64,000 bases of DNA from Janthinobacterium sp. 344 (GCF_900112025.1 NZ_FOKL01000002.1:334339-398338), one strand, 5' to 3'; positions 1-9,628 are shown, numbered from the stretch's first letter. Numbers and translations are program-made. The notes: generated from the sequence alone by a model not told the origin.

Positions 1-10
1 TAAAAAACTG

Positions 11-71
11 AACCCCAAATCAGAGCCGGGGTCAGACCCTGAGGGTCTGACCCCAGATTTCGTTTGGGGTT
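11..71. repeat. Nested palindrome (GGGGTCAGACCC family), copy 1, behind aroA
   Basis: An inner inverted repeat GGGGTCAGACCC / GGGTCTGACCCC (28-54, loop TGA) sits inside an outer one, AACCCCAAA (11-19) / TTTGGGGTT (63-71). It lies 5 bases beyond the aroA stop codon. It could form a strong RNA hairpin at the 3' end of the aroA message, but no clear U tract follows, so terminator function is uncertain. The same inner palindrome recurs at 3497, 3587, 26383, 49075 and 49179. Confidence 0.75.
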
Positions 72-76
72 ACTGG

Positions 77-1432
77 TTAAATCAAAGTGTCCTTGGCAAT
101 CCCCGCGAACGCGGCAAAATACTCGGGGAAGGTCTTGGCCACGCATTTCGGGTCGTTGATGCGCATTTCATTGCCGCGGCGCGCGGCGCCATCGAGCGAG
201 GCGAGCGAGAAGCACATGGCCATGCGGTGGTCGTCATACGTGTCGATGGTGGCCGCCTGGATCTCGGCCGGCGGCGTCACGCGCAGGTAGTCCGCGCCCT
301 CTTCCACGTCCGCGCCCAGCTTGCGCAATTCGGTCGCCATGGCGGCCAGGCGGTCCGTTTCCTTCACCCTCCAGCTGGCGATATTGCGCAAGGTGCTCGT
401 GCCATCCGCGTACAGGGCGGCCACGGCGATCGTCATGGCCGCGTCGGGAATGTGGTTGAAATCCATGTCGACGGCTTTCAACGGGCCGTTCGAGCGCGCC
501 TCGATCCAGTTTTCGCCCATGGTGATGGTCGCGCCCATCTGCTGCAGCGCTTCGACGAAGCGCACGTCGCCCTGGATGCTGTCGCGTCCCACGCCTTCCA
601 CGCGCACGGGACCGCCGCCGATGGCGCCGGCCGCCAGGAAGTACGACGCCGACGAGGCATCGCCTTCGACGTGGATGGTGCCCGGGCTCTGGTACTGCTG
701 GCCCGGCTGCACGGTGAACGACTGCCAGCCGTCATGCTCGACCGTCACGCCGAAACGGCGCATCAGGTTCAGCGTGATCTCGATGTACGGCTTGGAAATG
801 AGCTCGCCCGTCACATCGATGGTCACGGCATGGTCGCGCGCCATCAGCGGCGCCACCATCAAGAGGGCCGTCAGGAACTGGCTCGACACGTTGCCGCGCA
901 CGGCGATGCGCTGCGCGTGGATGTGGCCACGGCGGATGCGCAGCGGCGGGAAGCCCTGCTCGCCCGTGTATTCGATCTGCGTGCCGACGGCGTTCAGCGC
1001 GTCGACCAGGTCGCCGATGGGGCGTTCGTGCATGCGCGACACGCCGTGCAGGGTGTAGTCGCCGCCGATCACGGCCAGCGCCGCCGTCAGCGGGCGGATG
1101 GCCGTGCCGGCATTGCCCATGAAGAGGTCCGCCGCGTGGTGCGGGAAGACGCCGCCGCAGCCTTCCACGTGGTGGATCTGGTGGGCGGTGGCCGGGTCGC
1201 CCTGCAGCTCGTCCTGCGTCCATTTCACGCCCAGCGACGTCAACGCCGTGAGCATGACGAAGGTGTCGTCGGAAGCGAGCAGATCGACGATCTTGGTCGT
1301 GCCCTTGGCCAGCGCGGCCAGCAGCAGCACGCGGTTGGAAATGCTTTTCGAGCCGGGCAGACGCACCGTGCCTTCGACATGCATCACCGGTTTCAAATCG
1401 ATATGGTGGGGGTAGTGCTTGGTCTGGGTCAT
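77..1432 (-). CDS. aroA: 3-phosphoshikimate 1-carboxyvinyltransferase (EPSP synthase)
   Basis: Sixth step of the shikimate pathway: transfers the enolpyruvyl group of PEP to shikimate-3-phosphate in the cytosol. The 451 residues match the family. The N-terminal substrate motif GSKS is at residues 27-30. GNAGTAIRP at 106-114 is the class I (glyphosate-sensitive type) PEP-binding signature. ETDRL and YDDHRMAM are present near the C terminus. An AAGGA box precedes the ATG by 7 bases. It is the last gene visible in a minus-strand supraoperon (serC-pheA-hisC-tyrA-aroA), 18 bases after tyrA. In related bacteria cmk and rpsA follow, which would lie beyond the left edge of the window. Confidence 0.97.
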   Translation of the reverse strand: MTQTKHYPHHIDLKPVMHVEGTVRLPGSKSISNRVLLLAALAKGTTKIVDLLASDDTFVMLTALTSLGVKWTQDELQGDPATAHQIHHVEGCGGVFPHHAADLFMGNAGTAIRPLTAALAVIGGDYTLHGVSRMHERPIGDLVDALNAVGTQIEYTGEQGFPPLRIRRGHIHAQRIAVRGNVSSQFLTALLMVAPLMARDHAVTIDVTGELISKPYIEITLNLMRRFGVTVEHDGWQSFTVQPGQQYQSPGTIHVEGDASSASYFLAAGAIGGGPVRVEGVGRDSIQGDVRFVEALQQMGATITMGENWIEARSNGPLKAVDMDFNHIPDAAMTIAVAALYADGTSTLRNIASWRVKETDRLAAMATELRKLGADVEEGADYLRVTPPAEIQAATIDTYDDHRMAMCFSLASLDGAARRGNEMRINDPKCVAKTFPEYFAAFAGIAKDTLI

Positions 1433-1450
1433 GCTGGATTCCTTGAATAT

Positions 1451-2359
1451 TTATTGTCCGGGCGCGGCCGGAATTTCCGCCGTTTCGATCGCCTCGATCC
1501 ATTGCTGCCGGGCGTGCTGGGCGTTCGCATACACGTTTTCAATGGCCGCGCCGTCATGGGCCGCCAGGTGCGCGCGCAAGGTCGTCAACTGCGCCAGGTA
1601 GGCATCCAGTTCGTGCAGCAGCGCCGGCTGGTTGGCCAGGCTGATGTCGCGCCACATTTCCGGCGATGAGCCGGCGATGCGCGTAAAGTCGCGAAAGCCG
1701 CTGGCCGCGTATTGGAACAGCAGGCCCGCGTGCGGCTTCCTGGCGATGTCGTCGACCAGCGCAAAGGCCAGCAGATGCGGCAGATGGCTGACGGCGGCAA
1801 ACACCTTGTCGTGTTCTTCGGGGCTCAGGGTGTGCAGGATGGCGCCGCAGGCGCGCCAGGCGTCCGCCACCCGCTCCACGTCGGCCGCGGCGTTTTCCGC
1901 CAGCGGCGTGAGCACCACTTTCTTGCCTTGATACAGATCGATGATGGCCGCATCGGGGCCATTCGTCTCGCGTCCCGCGATCGGGTGGCCGGGCACGAAT
2001 TGCGCCAGCTTGCCGCCAAGTGCCGCGCGCGCCGCCGCCACCACGTCGCTTTTCGTGCTGCCCGCATCGGTGACGATGGTGCCGGGCTGCAGGTGCGGCG
2101 CGATGGACGCCAGGATGGCCCCCGTCTGCGCCACGGGCGCGGCCAGCAGCACCAGGTCGGCGCCCGCCATGGCACTGGCCATGTCGCCGCCGATGGCGTC
2201 GATGATGCCCAGTTCGAGCGCGCGCGCCATCGACGCGGACGAGCGGCCCATGCCGACCACCGTGCCGACCGCGCCCGCGTGCTTCAGGGCGCGCGCGAAC
2301 GAGCCGCCGATCAGGCCCACGCCGAAGACGACGATTTTTTTCAGTGCAGGCGTCGTCAT
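1451..2359 (-). CDS. tyrA: Prephenate dehydrogenase
   Basis: Oxidative decarboxylation of prephenate to 4-hydroxyphenylpyruvate in tyrosine synthesis (cyclohexadienyl dehydrogenase activity on arogenate cannot be excluded from sequence). The N-terminal Rossmann motif FGVGLIGGSFA is at residues 12-22. GHPIAGRE and AVSHLPHLLA are the usual active-site segments of the all-helical C-terminal half. At 302 residues it has neither a fused chorismate mutase nor an ACT domain, as is common in Betaproteobacteria, where mutase activity comes from PheA. The start lies 4 bases after the hisC stop, so the two are almost certainly co-transcribed. Confidence 0.93.
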   Translation of the reverse strand: MTTPALKKIVVFGVGLIGGSFARALKHAGAVGTVVGMGRSSASMARALELGIIDAIGGDMASAMAGADLVLLAAPVAQTGAILASIAPHLQPGTIVTDAGSTKSDVVAAARAALGGKLAQFVPGHPIAGRETNGPDAAIIDLYQGKKVVLTPLAENAAADVERVADAWRACGAILHTLSPEEHDKVFAAVSHLPHLLAFALVDDIARKPHAGLLFQYAASGFRDFTRIAGSSPEMWRDISLANQPALLHELDAYLAQLTTLRAHLAAHDGAAIENVYANAQHARQQWIEAIETAEIPAAPGQ

Positions 2360-2363
2360 GGGC

Positions 2364-3470
2364 TCAGGCCAGCGCTTTCGTCAGCGCGGCGATGAAGATG
2401 GCGTTTTCCTGCGGCAGGCCGATGGAGATGCGCAGCCATTGCGGCAAGCCATAGCTGCCCACGGGACGCACGATGACGCCCTGCTTGAGCAGCGCCAGGT
2501 TCACGCGCGCGCCCGCCTCGTCATCGTCGCCCACCTTCACCAGCACGAAATTGCCGTGCGACGGCACGAATTCCAGGCCCAGCTGGGTGAACGCTTCGGT
2601 GAACTGCTGGTAGCCGGCCGCGTTGTTGCGCGCGCTCTGCTCCAGGAAGTCCTTGTCGTTCAGGGCGGCAATCGCGGCCGCCTGCGCCAGCGAGTTGACG
2701 TTGAACGGCTGGCGGATGCGGTTCATCAGGTCCGTCAGCGCCGGCTGGGCGATGGCGAAGCCGATGCGCAGGCCGGCCAGGCCATACGCCTTCGACAGGG
2801 TGCGCGAAACCACCAGGTTCGGATACTGGCGCACCCACGCCGTCGACTCGTACTGGTCATCGGCCGAGAGGAACTCGTTGTAGGCTTCGTCCAGCACGAC
2901 GACGACGTGCTGCGGGACTTTCTTGAGGAACGCTTCGAGCTGCGCCGCCGTCAGGAAGGTGCCGGTGGGGTTGTTCGGGTTGGCGATGAAGACCAGGCGC
3001 GTGTCGTCGGCGATCGCCGCCGCCATGGCGTCCAGGTCATGGCCATACGCTTGTGCCGGCACGACGATATGGCGCGCGCCCAGGCCTTGCGTGGCCAGCG
3101 CGTAGACGGCGAACGAGTACTGCGAATACACCACGGACTGGCCATGCTGCACGAAGGCGTGCGCGGCGATTTCCAGGATGTCGTTGCTGCCATTGCCCAG
3201 CGTGATCCAGTCGGCCGGCACGTCGTAGCGCTTCGACAGCACCGCTTTCAGGTCAAAGCCGTTGGCGTCCGGGTAGCGGCCCAGGTCATCGATGGCGGCG
3301 ATCATCGCCTGCTTGGCCGATGCCGGCATGCCGTACGGGTTTTCATTCGACGCCAGCTTGACGATGGCTGCCTCGTCGAGGCCGAATTCACGCGCGACTT
3401 CCGCGATCGGCTTGCCGCTCTGGTAAGGGGCGATGGCGCGGACGTATTCTGGACCGATATTTTTAGACAT
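2364..3470 (-). CDS. hisC: Histidinol-phosphate / aromatic aminotransferase
   Basis: Fold-type I PLP aminotransferase of 368 residues. The PLP lysine is in SRTLSKAYGLAGLRIG, and the substrate segment NENPYGMP is near residue 40. HisC-type enzymes make histidinol phosphate, but copies embedded in the aromatic supraoperon between pheA and tyrA commonly act on phenylpyruvate and 4-hydroxyphenylpyruvate, so the gene may be a hisC2-like aromatic transaminase. The function by family is secure, the in vivo substrate is inferred from context. It is separated from pheA by 156 bases that contain two palindromic repeats, and followed after 4 bases by tyrA. Confidence 0.92.
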   Translation of the reverse strand: MSKNIGPEYVRAIAPYQSGKPIAEVAREFGLDEAAIVKLASNENPYGMPASAKQAMIAAIDDLGRYPDANGFDLKAVLSKRYDVPADWITLGNGSNDILEIAAHAFVQHGQSVVYSQYSFAVYALATQGLGARHIVVPAQAYGHDLDAMAAAIADDTRLVFIANPNNPTGTFLTAAQLEAFLKKVPQHVVVVLDEAYNEFLSADDQYESTAWVRQYPNLVVSRTLSKAYGLAGLRIGFAIAQPALTDLMNRIRQPFNVNSLAQAAAIAALNDKDFLEQSARNNAAGYQQFTEAFTQLGLEFVPSHGNFVLVKVGDDDEAGARVNLALLKQGVIVRPVGSYGLPQWLRISIGLPQENAIFIAALTKALA

Positions 3471-3496
3471 GGTGAACTCATTAAAAGTTGATCATA

Positions 3497-3523
3497 GGGG
3501 TCAGACCCGTCGGGTCTGACCCC
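3497..3523. repeat. GGGGTCAGACCC palindrome, copy 2 (hisC-pheA gap)
   Basis: Perfect 12-base arms GGGGTCAGACCC / GGGTCTGACCCC with a 3-base centre (GTC). It lies 26 bases upstream of the hisC start on the minus strand, within the aromatic operon, so any RNA hairpin would form in the pheA-hisC intercistronic leader. Confidence 0.8.
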
Positions 3524-3586
3524 AGCATTTCTGTATGCTTACTGTAACGGTAAAACGCAGCGGTGGCAGGAGCGCAACGGAAGGCT

Positions 3587-3613
3587 GGGGTCAGACCCAG
3601 CGGGTCTGACCCC
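3587..3613. repeat. GGGGTCAGACCC palindrome, copy 3 (pheA 3' side)
   Basis: Same 12-base arms, centre AGC, 13 bases beyond the pheA stop codon. Copies 2 and 3 form a tandem pair 63 bases apart within the only wide gap of the hisC-pheA pair. Confidence 0.8.
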
Positions 3614-3626
3614 GGCCCACCCCCAC

Positions 3627-4697
3627 TCACAAACTGACCGGATACGACCCCAGCACCTTGAAAAACGCCGCATTGCTCTGCAGCTCGGCCAGCGCCTGGG
3701 CGACGGCGGCGTCGTGCACGTGGCCTTCCACGTCGACATAGAAATAATACTCCCAGCTGCCCATGCGCGCCGGGCGCGACTCGAAGCGCGTCATCGACAC
3801 GCCATGTTTCGCCAGGGGCGCCAGCAGCTGGTACACGGCGCCCGCCTTGTTCGGCACGGCCAAGACCAGCGAGGTCTGGTCCTTGCCCGACGGCGCCGTC
3901 TGCAAGGTGCCGACGACGGCAAAGCGCGTGCGGTTGTGCGGATCGTCCTGGATATGGCCCTTGACCACGCCCAGCTTGTACTGCGCGCCCGCCAGTTCGC
4001 TGGCGATCGCCGCCACCGTGCCGTCTTCGCCGGCCATGCGCGCCGCTTCCGCGTTAGAGGCCACGGCGTGGCGCGCGATGTGCGGGTAATTCTGGTTCAG
4101 CCACACTTGGCACTGGGCCAGCGCCTGCGAATGGGCGCAGATGGACGTGACGCCCTCCATGTTGCCGCTCTTCGTCATCAGGCTGTGGTGCACGGCGATC
4201 GATACTTCGCCGCTGATGATGAGGCTCGTCTGCAGCATCATGTCCAGCGTGCGGTTGACGGCGCCTTCCGAGGAATTCTCGATGGGCACGACGCCGAAGT
4301 CCGCCGTGCCCGCCTCGGCGGAACGGAACACTTCATCGATGGACGCGCATGGCAAGCCTTCGACGGCGCTGCCAAACTGTTGATAGACGGCCTGCTCGCT
4401 GAAGGTGCCGGCCGGGCCAAGGTAGGCCACGGTGACGCGCTTTTCCAGCGAACGGCAGGATGACATGATTTCGCGGAAGATGGTCTGCACCTCGCGGTCG
4501 CCCATCGGGCCGGGATTGCGTTCTGCCACGCCGCGCAGCACCTGCGCCTCGCGCTCGGGGCGGAACACGGGCGCCTGCGTTTCCGCCTTCACGTGGCCCA
4601 CTTGCTGGGCGATCTGCGCGCGGCGGTTCAGGAGGTCGAGGATTTGCGCGTCGATCGCATCGATCTGTTCGCGCAGCGGTTTCAATTTATCGGTCAT
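3627..4697 (-). CDS. pheA: Bifunctional chorismate mutase / prephenate dehydratase (P-protein)
   Basis: Converts chorismate to prephenate and then phenylpyruvate. The layout is standard for 356 residues. An AroQ-type mutase helix is at residues 1-85 (REQIDAIDAQILDLLNRRA). The dehydratase domain starts at VAYLGPAGTFSEQAVY near 94 and includes the catalytic TxR region NRTRF. A C-terminal ACT domain with the ESRP phenylalanine-binding motif (SMTRFESRPARMGSWEY) points to feedback inhibition by phenylalanine. It follows serC after a 180-base gap that contains a large hairpin repeat, and precedes hisC. Confidence 0.96.
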   Translation of the reverse strand: MTDKLKPLREQIDAIDAQILDLLNRRAQIAQQVGHVKAETQAPVFRPEREAQVLRGVAERNPGPMGDREVQTIFREIMSSCRSLEKRVTVAYLGPAGTFSEQAVYQQFGSAVEGLPCASIDEVFRSAEAGTADFGVVPIENSSEGAVNRTLDMMLQTSLIISGEVSIAVHHSLMTKSGNMEGVTSICAHSQALAQCQVWLNQNYPHIARHAVASNAEAARMAGEDGTVAAIASELAGAQYKLGVVKGHIQDDPHNRTRFAVVGTLQTAPSGKDQTSLVLAVPNKAGAVYQLLAPLAKHGVSMTRFESRPARMGSWEYYFYVDVEGHVHDAAVAQALAELQSNAAFFKVLGSYPVSL

Positions 4698-4780
4698 GGT
4701 TGGTTTGTTTCGTCAGCTGTACTTCAATCATTGCCGCGCGGCCTGCGCCGGCGGCGGGCCGGCGCGCTCATTCATGAGGA

Positions 4781-4890
4781 TGCCGGACAAAATGATCAGG
4801 GCTAGGCGCGTTGCCGCTGACAGTACGAATGTACGACGAGGCAATGCAACAACGCCCTGGACTTTTTGGCTGGCATTCTAGCGTCCGGCA
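4781..4890. repeat. Large hairpin repeat, family B, copy 1 (overlaps the serC stop)
   Basis: Terminal inverted repeats TGCCGGAC (4781-4788) and GTCCGGCA (4883-4890) enclose further paired arms (CAGGGC / GCCCTG) and a small apical hairpin GTAC-GAAT-GTAC. The right arm covers the last codons and the stop of serC (stop at 4878-4880). The internal order CAAAAAGT, CCAGGGC, ATTGCC, GTAC..GTAC, TTTTGTC (read on the minus strand) is shared with the element at 9504-9628, which is why I treat them as one family. Confidence 0.7.
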
Positions 4891-5969
4891 AACTCGTTCA
4901 AATAGTTGACCAGGGCTTGCACGCCCTCGATCGGCATCGCGTTATAGATCGATGCACGCATGCCGCCGACGGACTTGTGGCCCTTCAGTTGCAGCAGGCC
5001 GCGCTGCTTGGCGCCGGCCAGGAATGCGTCGTTCAGACTTTCATCGCGCAGGTAGAACGGGATGGTCATGCGCGAGCGGTATTCCGGGGCGACCCGGTTC
5101 TGGTAGAAGTCGTCCGCATCGAGCGCCGCGTACAGCAGCGCCGCTTTCTCAATATTACGCTGTTCCATGGCTGCCACGCCACCCTGGCGTTTGAGCCACT
5201 GGAAAACCAGGCCGGCGATATAGATGCCGTAGGTGGGCGGCGTGTTGTACATCGACTCATGTTCGGCCACGATGGACCAGTCGAAGGCGGACGGGCAGAT
5301 GGCCAGCGCCTTGCCCAGCAGGTCTTCGCGCACGATGACCACGGTCAGGCCGGCCGGGCCGATATTCTTTTGCGCGCCGCCGAAGATCACGCCATATTGC
5401 GACACGTCGACCACGCGAGACAGGATGTGCGACGACATGTCGGCCACGATGGTGGTGCCTGCCGGCACGCCTGGCGCCTGCTGGAACTCCACGCCGTCGA
5501 TGGTTTCATTGGTGCAGATGTGCAGGTAGGCGGCGCCTGGCGTCAGCTGCCACTCCGAGACGGCCGGCACATGCGTGAAACCGGCCGCCTGCGACGATGC
5601 CGCCACGTTGACGGTGGCGTACTTGGCCGCTTCCTTGATCGACTTGCCGGACCAGGAACCCGTGTGCACGAAGTCCACGGTGGCCGGCTGCGTGGCGCCA
5701 TGGCGCACCAGGTTCATGGGGATGATGGCGTTTTCGCCCAGGCCGCCACCCTGCAGGAACAGGATCTTGTAATTCTCGGGCACGGCCAGCAGTTCGCGCA
5801 GGTCGGCCACGGCCTGTTTGTAGATGGAGATGAACTCGGGACCACGGTGGCTCATTTCCATCACCGACATGCCGCTGCCATGCCAGTCCTGCATTTCGGC
5901 CGCGGCTTGCGCCAGCACTTCCTTCGGCAGCACGGCCGGGCCGGCGGAAAAATTATAGATAGGAGTCAC
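4878..5969 (-). CDS. serC: Phosphoserine aminotransferase
   Basis: PLP enzyme making 3-phosphoserine from 3-phosphohydroxypyruvate and glutamate. It also serves the 4-phosphohydroxythreonine step of pyridoxal phosphate synthesis. 363 residues, beginning [15 protein letters not shown], the conserved N terminus of the family. The PLP lysine is in [13 protein letters not shown] chose the GTG at 5969 because it starts exactly at the conserved N terminus and has AAGGA about 9 bases upstream. A longer open frame continues upstream but is an artefact of high G+C. The final codons overlap the arm of a large hairpin repeat, which is unusual. Confidence 0.95.
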   Translation of the reverse strand: MTPIYNFSAGPAVLPKEVLAQAAAEMQDWHGSGMSVMEMSHRGPEFISIYKQAVADLRELLAVPENYKILFLQGGGLGENAIIPMNLVRHGATQPATVDFVHTGSWSGKSIKEAAKYATVNVAASSQAAGFTHVPAVSEWQLTPGAAYLHICTNETIDGVEFQQAPGVPAGTTIVADMSSHILSRVVDVSQYGVIFGGAQKNIGPAGLTVVIVREDLLGKALAICPSAFDWSIVAEHESMYNTPPTYGIYIAGLVFQWLKRQGGVAAMEQRNIEKAALLYAALDADDFYQNRVAPEYRSRMTIPFYLRDESLNDAFLAGAKQRGLLQLKGHKSVGGMRASIYNAMPIEGVQALVNYLNEFAGR

Positions 5970-5995
5970 GATATGGTCCTTGGCAAAAATGAAAA

Positions 5996-6580
5996 TTAGT
6001 GGGACGGCTGCGTGGCCGCCCGCATGACCTGCTCCAGCACGGCGTTCACGCGCGGGATCAGCACGCGCTGGCTGATGGCCATCGATTCGGCCGACAGCTG
6101 CGGCATGGTGGCCAGCATCTTGCGCCCCAGCGGGGTCTGGTAAAACGCCGTCAGCTGCTCGACTTCCTGCACCGTGTAGTAGCGCGCGTACAGGGGCACC
6201 ATCTCGGCGGCCAGTTCGTCGATGAGGGTCGGGTCGGCCAGCACCTGCGTCAGGGTGCCGACGGCAAGGGGAATCTCTTCCTCGGCGCTGGCCAGCGCGC
6301 GCGCCTTGCGCTGCTCGTCGAGCCGCGGGTCGGTATTGATCTGCTGCTGCGCCGACTGGCGGATCATGGCCGGCACCGATTGCAGCATCTGGTCGAAGAT
6401 ATTGCGCGTCAGCTGCGGGAACTGCATCGCGTCGAGCATGCGCCGCACGGCCACTTTCATGGCGGGGCTGGGCGCGGCCTGGCGCGCCGGCGTCGCTTGC
6501 GCGCTCTGGGCCAGGGCTGGCAGGGTCGCAAGGAAGGCCAGCGACAACGCGGCGAAGAAGGTGGCGACGATTTTTCTCAT
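5996..6580 (-). CDS. DUF2059 family exported protein
   Basis: 194 residues when started at the ATG that opens a clear signal peptide (residues 1-24: MRKIV, a hydrophobic stretch, then ALAQ-SA as a likely signal peptidase I site), so it should be periplasmic. The mature part is helical and carries the DUF2059 pattern [22 protein letters not shown] near the C terminus. A protein of this family commonly sits between gyrA and serC in Burkholderiales. Its function is unknown. An upstream extension is open to 6724 but lacks conserved features. The gene lies 150 bases after gyrA, beyond the gyrA terminator, and 26 bases before serC. Confidence 0.85.
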   Translation of the reverse strand: MRKIVATFFAALSLAFLATLPALAQSAQATPARQAAPSPAMKVAVRRMLDAMQFPQLTRNIFDQMLQSVPAMIRQSAQQQINTDPRLDEQRKARALASAEEEIPLAVGTLTQVLADPTLIDELAAEMVPLYARYYTVQEVEQLTAFYQTPLGRKMLATMPQLSAESMAISQRVLIPRVNAVLEQVMRAATQPSH

Positions 6581-6700
6581 GGCATGCGGGGTCTTGAGTG
6601 ACGGGTAAAAGGGTTGCGGCCGGCAGGCGCCGGCTTGCGCCCGACGGGCTAAGCCGACCTGCGAAATTCTGCTGAGGCGCAACTGGCGCGCCAATAGCAA

Positions 6701-6724
6701 TTGGGGCTCCCGAAAGAGCCCCAA
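6701..6724 (-). terminator. Hairpin terminator of gyrA
   Basis: Perfect 9-base stem TTGGGGCTC / GAGCCCCAA around a 6-base loop, 5 bases past the gyrA stop codon. The U tract on the minus-strand RNA is weak (UUGCUAUU), so termination may be partial. Confidence 0.7.
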
Positions 6725-6729
6725 TCATC

Positions 6730-9426
6730 TTACTCCGGCTGGGCCGGGTCTGCCCGGTCGGCCGCAGCCGGATCGGCTGGTTCAGCCGCTGCCGCCGGCG
6801 CGGCATCCGTGCCCGCCTCCGTCGTCAGCTCGACTTCGTCGATATCGGTTTCCACCACGCGCTGCAGGCCGGACAGCTTGGTGCCGTCTTCCACGGCGAT
6901 CAGGGTCACGCCCTGCGTCGCGCGGCCCATCTCGCGGATTTCCGACACGCGGGTGCGGATCAGGACGCCACCGGTGGTGATCAGCATGATTTCATCGCTG
7001 GTGTCGACCAGGGTCGCGGCAACCACTTTACCGTTGCGCTCGCTGGTCTGGATGGCGATCATGCCTTTCGTGCCACGGCCGTGGCGCGTGTACTCGGTGA
7101 TCGGCGTACGCTTGCCGTAGCCGTTTTCCGTGGCCGTCAGCACCGACTGCTGCTCGTTCTCGGCCACCAGCAGGGCGATCACGTGCTGGCCTTCTTCCAG
7201 GTTCATGCCGCGCACGCCGCGCGCCGTGCGGCCCATCGGACGCACATCGTTTTCGTCGAAGCGCACTGCCTTGCCCGAATCGGAGAACAGCATCACGTCG
7301 TGCTGGCCATCGGTCAGCGCCGCGCCGATCAGGAAGTCGCCATCGTCCAGGTCGACCGCGATGATGCCGGCCTTGCGTGGATTGCTGAAGTCCTTCAGCG
7401 GCGTCTTTTTCACGGTGCCCAGGCTGGTCGACATGAAGACGTAATGGTCTTCCGGGAAGGTGCGGTTCTCGCCCGACAGCGGCAGGATCACGGTGATCTT
7501 CTCGTTGTCCTGCAGCGGGAACATGTTGACGATCGGCTTGCCGCGCGAGTTGCGCGAGCCTTGCGGCACTTCCCACACCTTCAGCCAGTACATGCGGCCA
7601 CGATCCGAGAAGCACAGGATGTAGTCGTGCGTATTGGCGATGAACAGCTGGTCGATCCAGTCTTCCTCTTTCGTCGCCATCGCCTGCTTGCCGCGGCCGC
7701 CGCGTTTTTGCGCGCGGTATTCGGTGATCGGCTGCGCCTTCATGTAGCCCGTGTGCGACAGGGTCACGACCATGTCCTGCGGCGTGATCAGGTCTTCCGT
7801 TTCCAGGTCGGTGGCATTGAGTTCGATCTGCGAGCGGCGCACGTCCTTGTTGCCGGCGCCGTATTCGTTCATCGCCAGGGTCATTTCATCGGTGATGATG
7901 ACGGTCACGCGCTCCGGCTTGGCCAGGATGTCGAGCAAGTCGGCGATATGCGCCATGATGTCTTTGTACTCGTTGACGATCTTGTCCTGTTCCAGGCCGG
8001 TCAGGCGCTGCAGGCGCATCTGCAAAATTTCCTGCGCCTGGTCGTCCGACAGCTTGTACAGGCCATCGGCCTGCATGCCATAGTGCTTCGGCAGGTTTTC
8101 CGGACGGTAGGCATCCACGCCGCCTGGCGTCGTGCCGTCGCCCGTGCGGGCCAGCATTTCGCGCACGACGGAGGAATCCCAGGGACGTGCCATCAGCTCG
8201 ACCTTGGCGATCGGCGGCGTCGGCGCGGCCTTGATGATGGCGATGAAGTCATCGATGTTGGCCAGCGCGACGGCCAGGCCTTCGAGCACGTGGCCCCGCT
8301 CGCGCGCCTTGCGCAGTTCGAACACGGTGCGGCGCGTCACCACTTCGCGGCGGTGCGACAGGAAGCATTGCAGCATCTGCTTGAGGTTCAGCAGCTTTGG
8401 CTGGCCATCGACCAGGGCCACCATGTTCATGCCGAAGGTGTCTTGCAGCTGCGTCTGCTTGTACAGATTGTTCAGCACCACTTCCGGCACTTCGCCCCGT
8501 TTCAGCTCGATCACCACGCGCATGCCCGACTTGTCGGACTCGTCGCGGATGTCGGAAATGCCGTCCAGCTTCTTGTCGCGCACGTTTTCGGCGATGCGTT
8601 CCAGCAAGGATTTCTTGTTGACCTGGAATGGCAGCTCGTCGACGATGATGGCGATGCGGCCGCCGTCCTTGCCGTATTCCTCGAAGTGCGTCTTGGCGCG
8701 CATGACCACGCGGCCACGGCCCGTGCGGTAGCCGTCGCGCACGCCCGACACGCCGTAGATGATGCCGGCGGTGGGGAAATCGGGTGCAGGGATCAGTTCG
8801 ATCAATTCATCGATCGTGCAGTCCGGGTTGCGCAGCACGTGCAGCGCGCCGTTGATGACTTCGGTGATGTTGTGTGGCGGAATGTTCGTCGCCATGCCCA
8901 CCGCGATACCGGAGGAGCCGTTGATCAGCAGGTTCGGGATACGCGTCGGCAAGACCGTCGGTTCTTTTTCCTTGCCATCATAGTTGGGCTGGAAGTCGAC
9001 GGTGTCCTTGTCGATGTCGGCCAGCAATTCGCTGGCGATCTTGTCCAGGCGGCACTCGGTGTAACGCATCGCCGCGGCGCCGTCGCCGTCGACGGAGCCG
9101 AAGTTGCCCTGGCCATCGATGAGCATGTAACGCAGCGAAAAATCTTGCGCCATGCGCACCAAGGTGTCGTAGATCGAGGCGTCGCCGTGGGGGTGGTACT
9201 TACCCATGGTTTCGCCGACCACGCGGGCGCACTTGACGTAAGGGCGGTTCCACACGTTGTTCATTTCATGCATCGCGAACAAGACCCGGCGGTGCACTGG
9301 CTTCAAGCCATCGCGCGCATCCGGCAGAGCGCGCCCGACGATCACGCTCATGGCGTAATCGAGGTAGCTCTTGCGCATCTCTTCTTCGAGGGAAATTGGA
9401 ATTGTTTCTTTTGCGAATTGATCCAT
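6730..9426 (-). CDS. gyrA: DNA gyrase subunit A
   Basis: Breakage-reunion subunit of gyrase, 898 residues. The catalytic tyrosine is in AMRYTECRL (near residue 123). The GyrA box QKRGGRGKQ opens the C-terminal beta-pinwheel, and an acidic, alanine-rich tail ends the protein. The quinolone-determining stretch reads [10 protein letters not shown]. With numbering identical to E. coli, residue 83 is alanine rather than serine or threonine, 84 is serine and 87 is aspartate. The start is the ATG at 9426 ([17 protein letters not shown]), which fits the family N terminus. It heads the minus-strand serC/aro block and has its own hairpin terminator. Confidence 0.98.
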   Translation of the reverse strand: MDQFAKETIPISLEEEMRKSYLDYAMSVIVGRALPDARDGLKPVHRRVLFAMHEMNNVWNRPYVKCARVVGETMGKYHPHGDASIYDTLVRMAQDFSLRYMLIDGQGNFGSVDGDGAAAMRYTECRLDKIASELLADIDKDTVDFQPNYDGKEKEPTVLPTRIPNLLINGSSGIAVGMATNIPPHNITEVINGALHVLRNPDCTIDELIELIPAPDFPTAGIIYGVSGVRDGYRTGRGRVVMRAKTHFEEYGKDGGRIAIIVDELPFQVNKKSLLERIAENVRDKKLDGISDIRDESDKSGMRVVIELKRGEVPEVVLNNLYKQTQLQDTFGMNMVALVDGQPKLLNLKQMLQCFLSHRREVVTRRTVFELRKARERGHVLEGLAVALANIDDFIAIIKAAPTPPIAKVELMARPWDSSVVREMLARTGDGTTPGGVDAYRPENLPKHYGMQADGLYKLSDDQAQEILQMRLQRLTGLEQDKIVNEYKDIMAHIADLLDILAKPERVTVIITDEMTLAMNEYGAGNKDVRRSQIELNATDLETEDLITPQDMVVTLSHTGYMKAQPITEYRAQKRGGRGKQAMATKEEDWIDQLFIANTHDYILCFSDRGRMYWLKVWEVPQGSRNSRGKPIVNMFPLQDNEKITVILPLSGENRTFPEDHYVFMSTSLGTVKKTPLKDFSNPRKAGIIAVDLDDGDFLIGAALTDGQHDVMLFSDSGKAVRFDENDVRPMGRTARGVRGMNLEEGQHVIALLVAENEQQSVLTATENGYGKRTPITEYTRHGRGTKGMIAIQTSERNGKVVAATLVDTSDEIMLITTGGVLIRTRVSEIREMGRATQGVTLIAVEDGTKLSGLQRVVETDIDEVELTTEAGTDAAPAAAAEPADPAAADRADPAQPE

Positions 9427-9503
9427 TGGCGGTTCGACTGCTCTCAGGCTGTGGTTAACTTATCTGCTACGCAATGTATGACGCAATACTGCATATCCTG
9501 GGT

Positions 9504-9628
9504 GGCTGTTATGGCGGAGTGCCGGGCAAAAAGTGGCCAGGGCAGCGACAATGCCGCCAGGCGTACCGCTGGTACGTCGAGGCCATGCCGCGCCGCCGTG
9601 AACTTTTTGTCTGACACTCTTAACAGCC
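9504..9628. repeat. Large hairpin repeat, family B, copy 2 (gyrA-ompA gap)
   Basis: Terminal arms GGCTGTTA (9504-9511) and TAACAGCC (9621-9628) are perfect. Inside are paired CAAAAAGT / ACTTTTTG arms and an apical GTACCGCTGGTAC. The order of blocks matches the element at 4781-4890 in inverted orientation. It lies 78 bases upstream of gyrA in a 610-base gap that divides gyrA and ompA. The remainder of this gap (9629-10036) is A+T-richer and must hold the ompA promoter, but I see no unambiguous promoter or gene there. Confidence 0.7.

Noticed and set aside
227-1669. Long plus-strand open frame opposite aroA and tyrA
   Set aside because: High-G+C antisense shadow rich in His, Arg, Gln and Ala. 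The minus-strand genes have all family motifs. The same applies to long frames opposite gyrA (7081-9768), the transporter genes (22923-24683) and the M13 peptidase (60490-62802).
4878-6806. Long serC frame extending through the DUF2059 gene
   Set aside because: The upstream part is a frame shadow. The conserved SerC N terminus [11 protein letters not shown] begins at the GTG at 5969.
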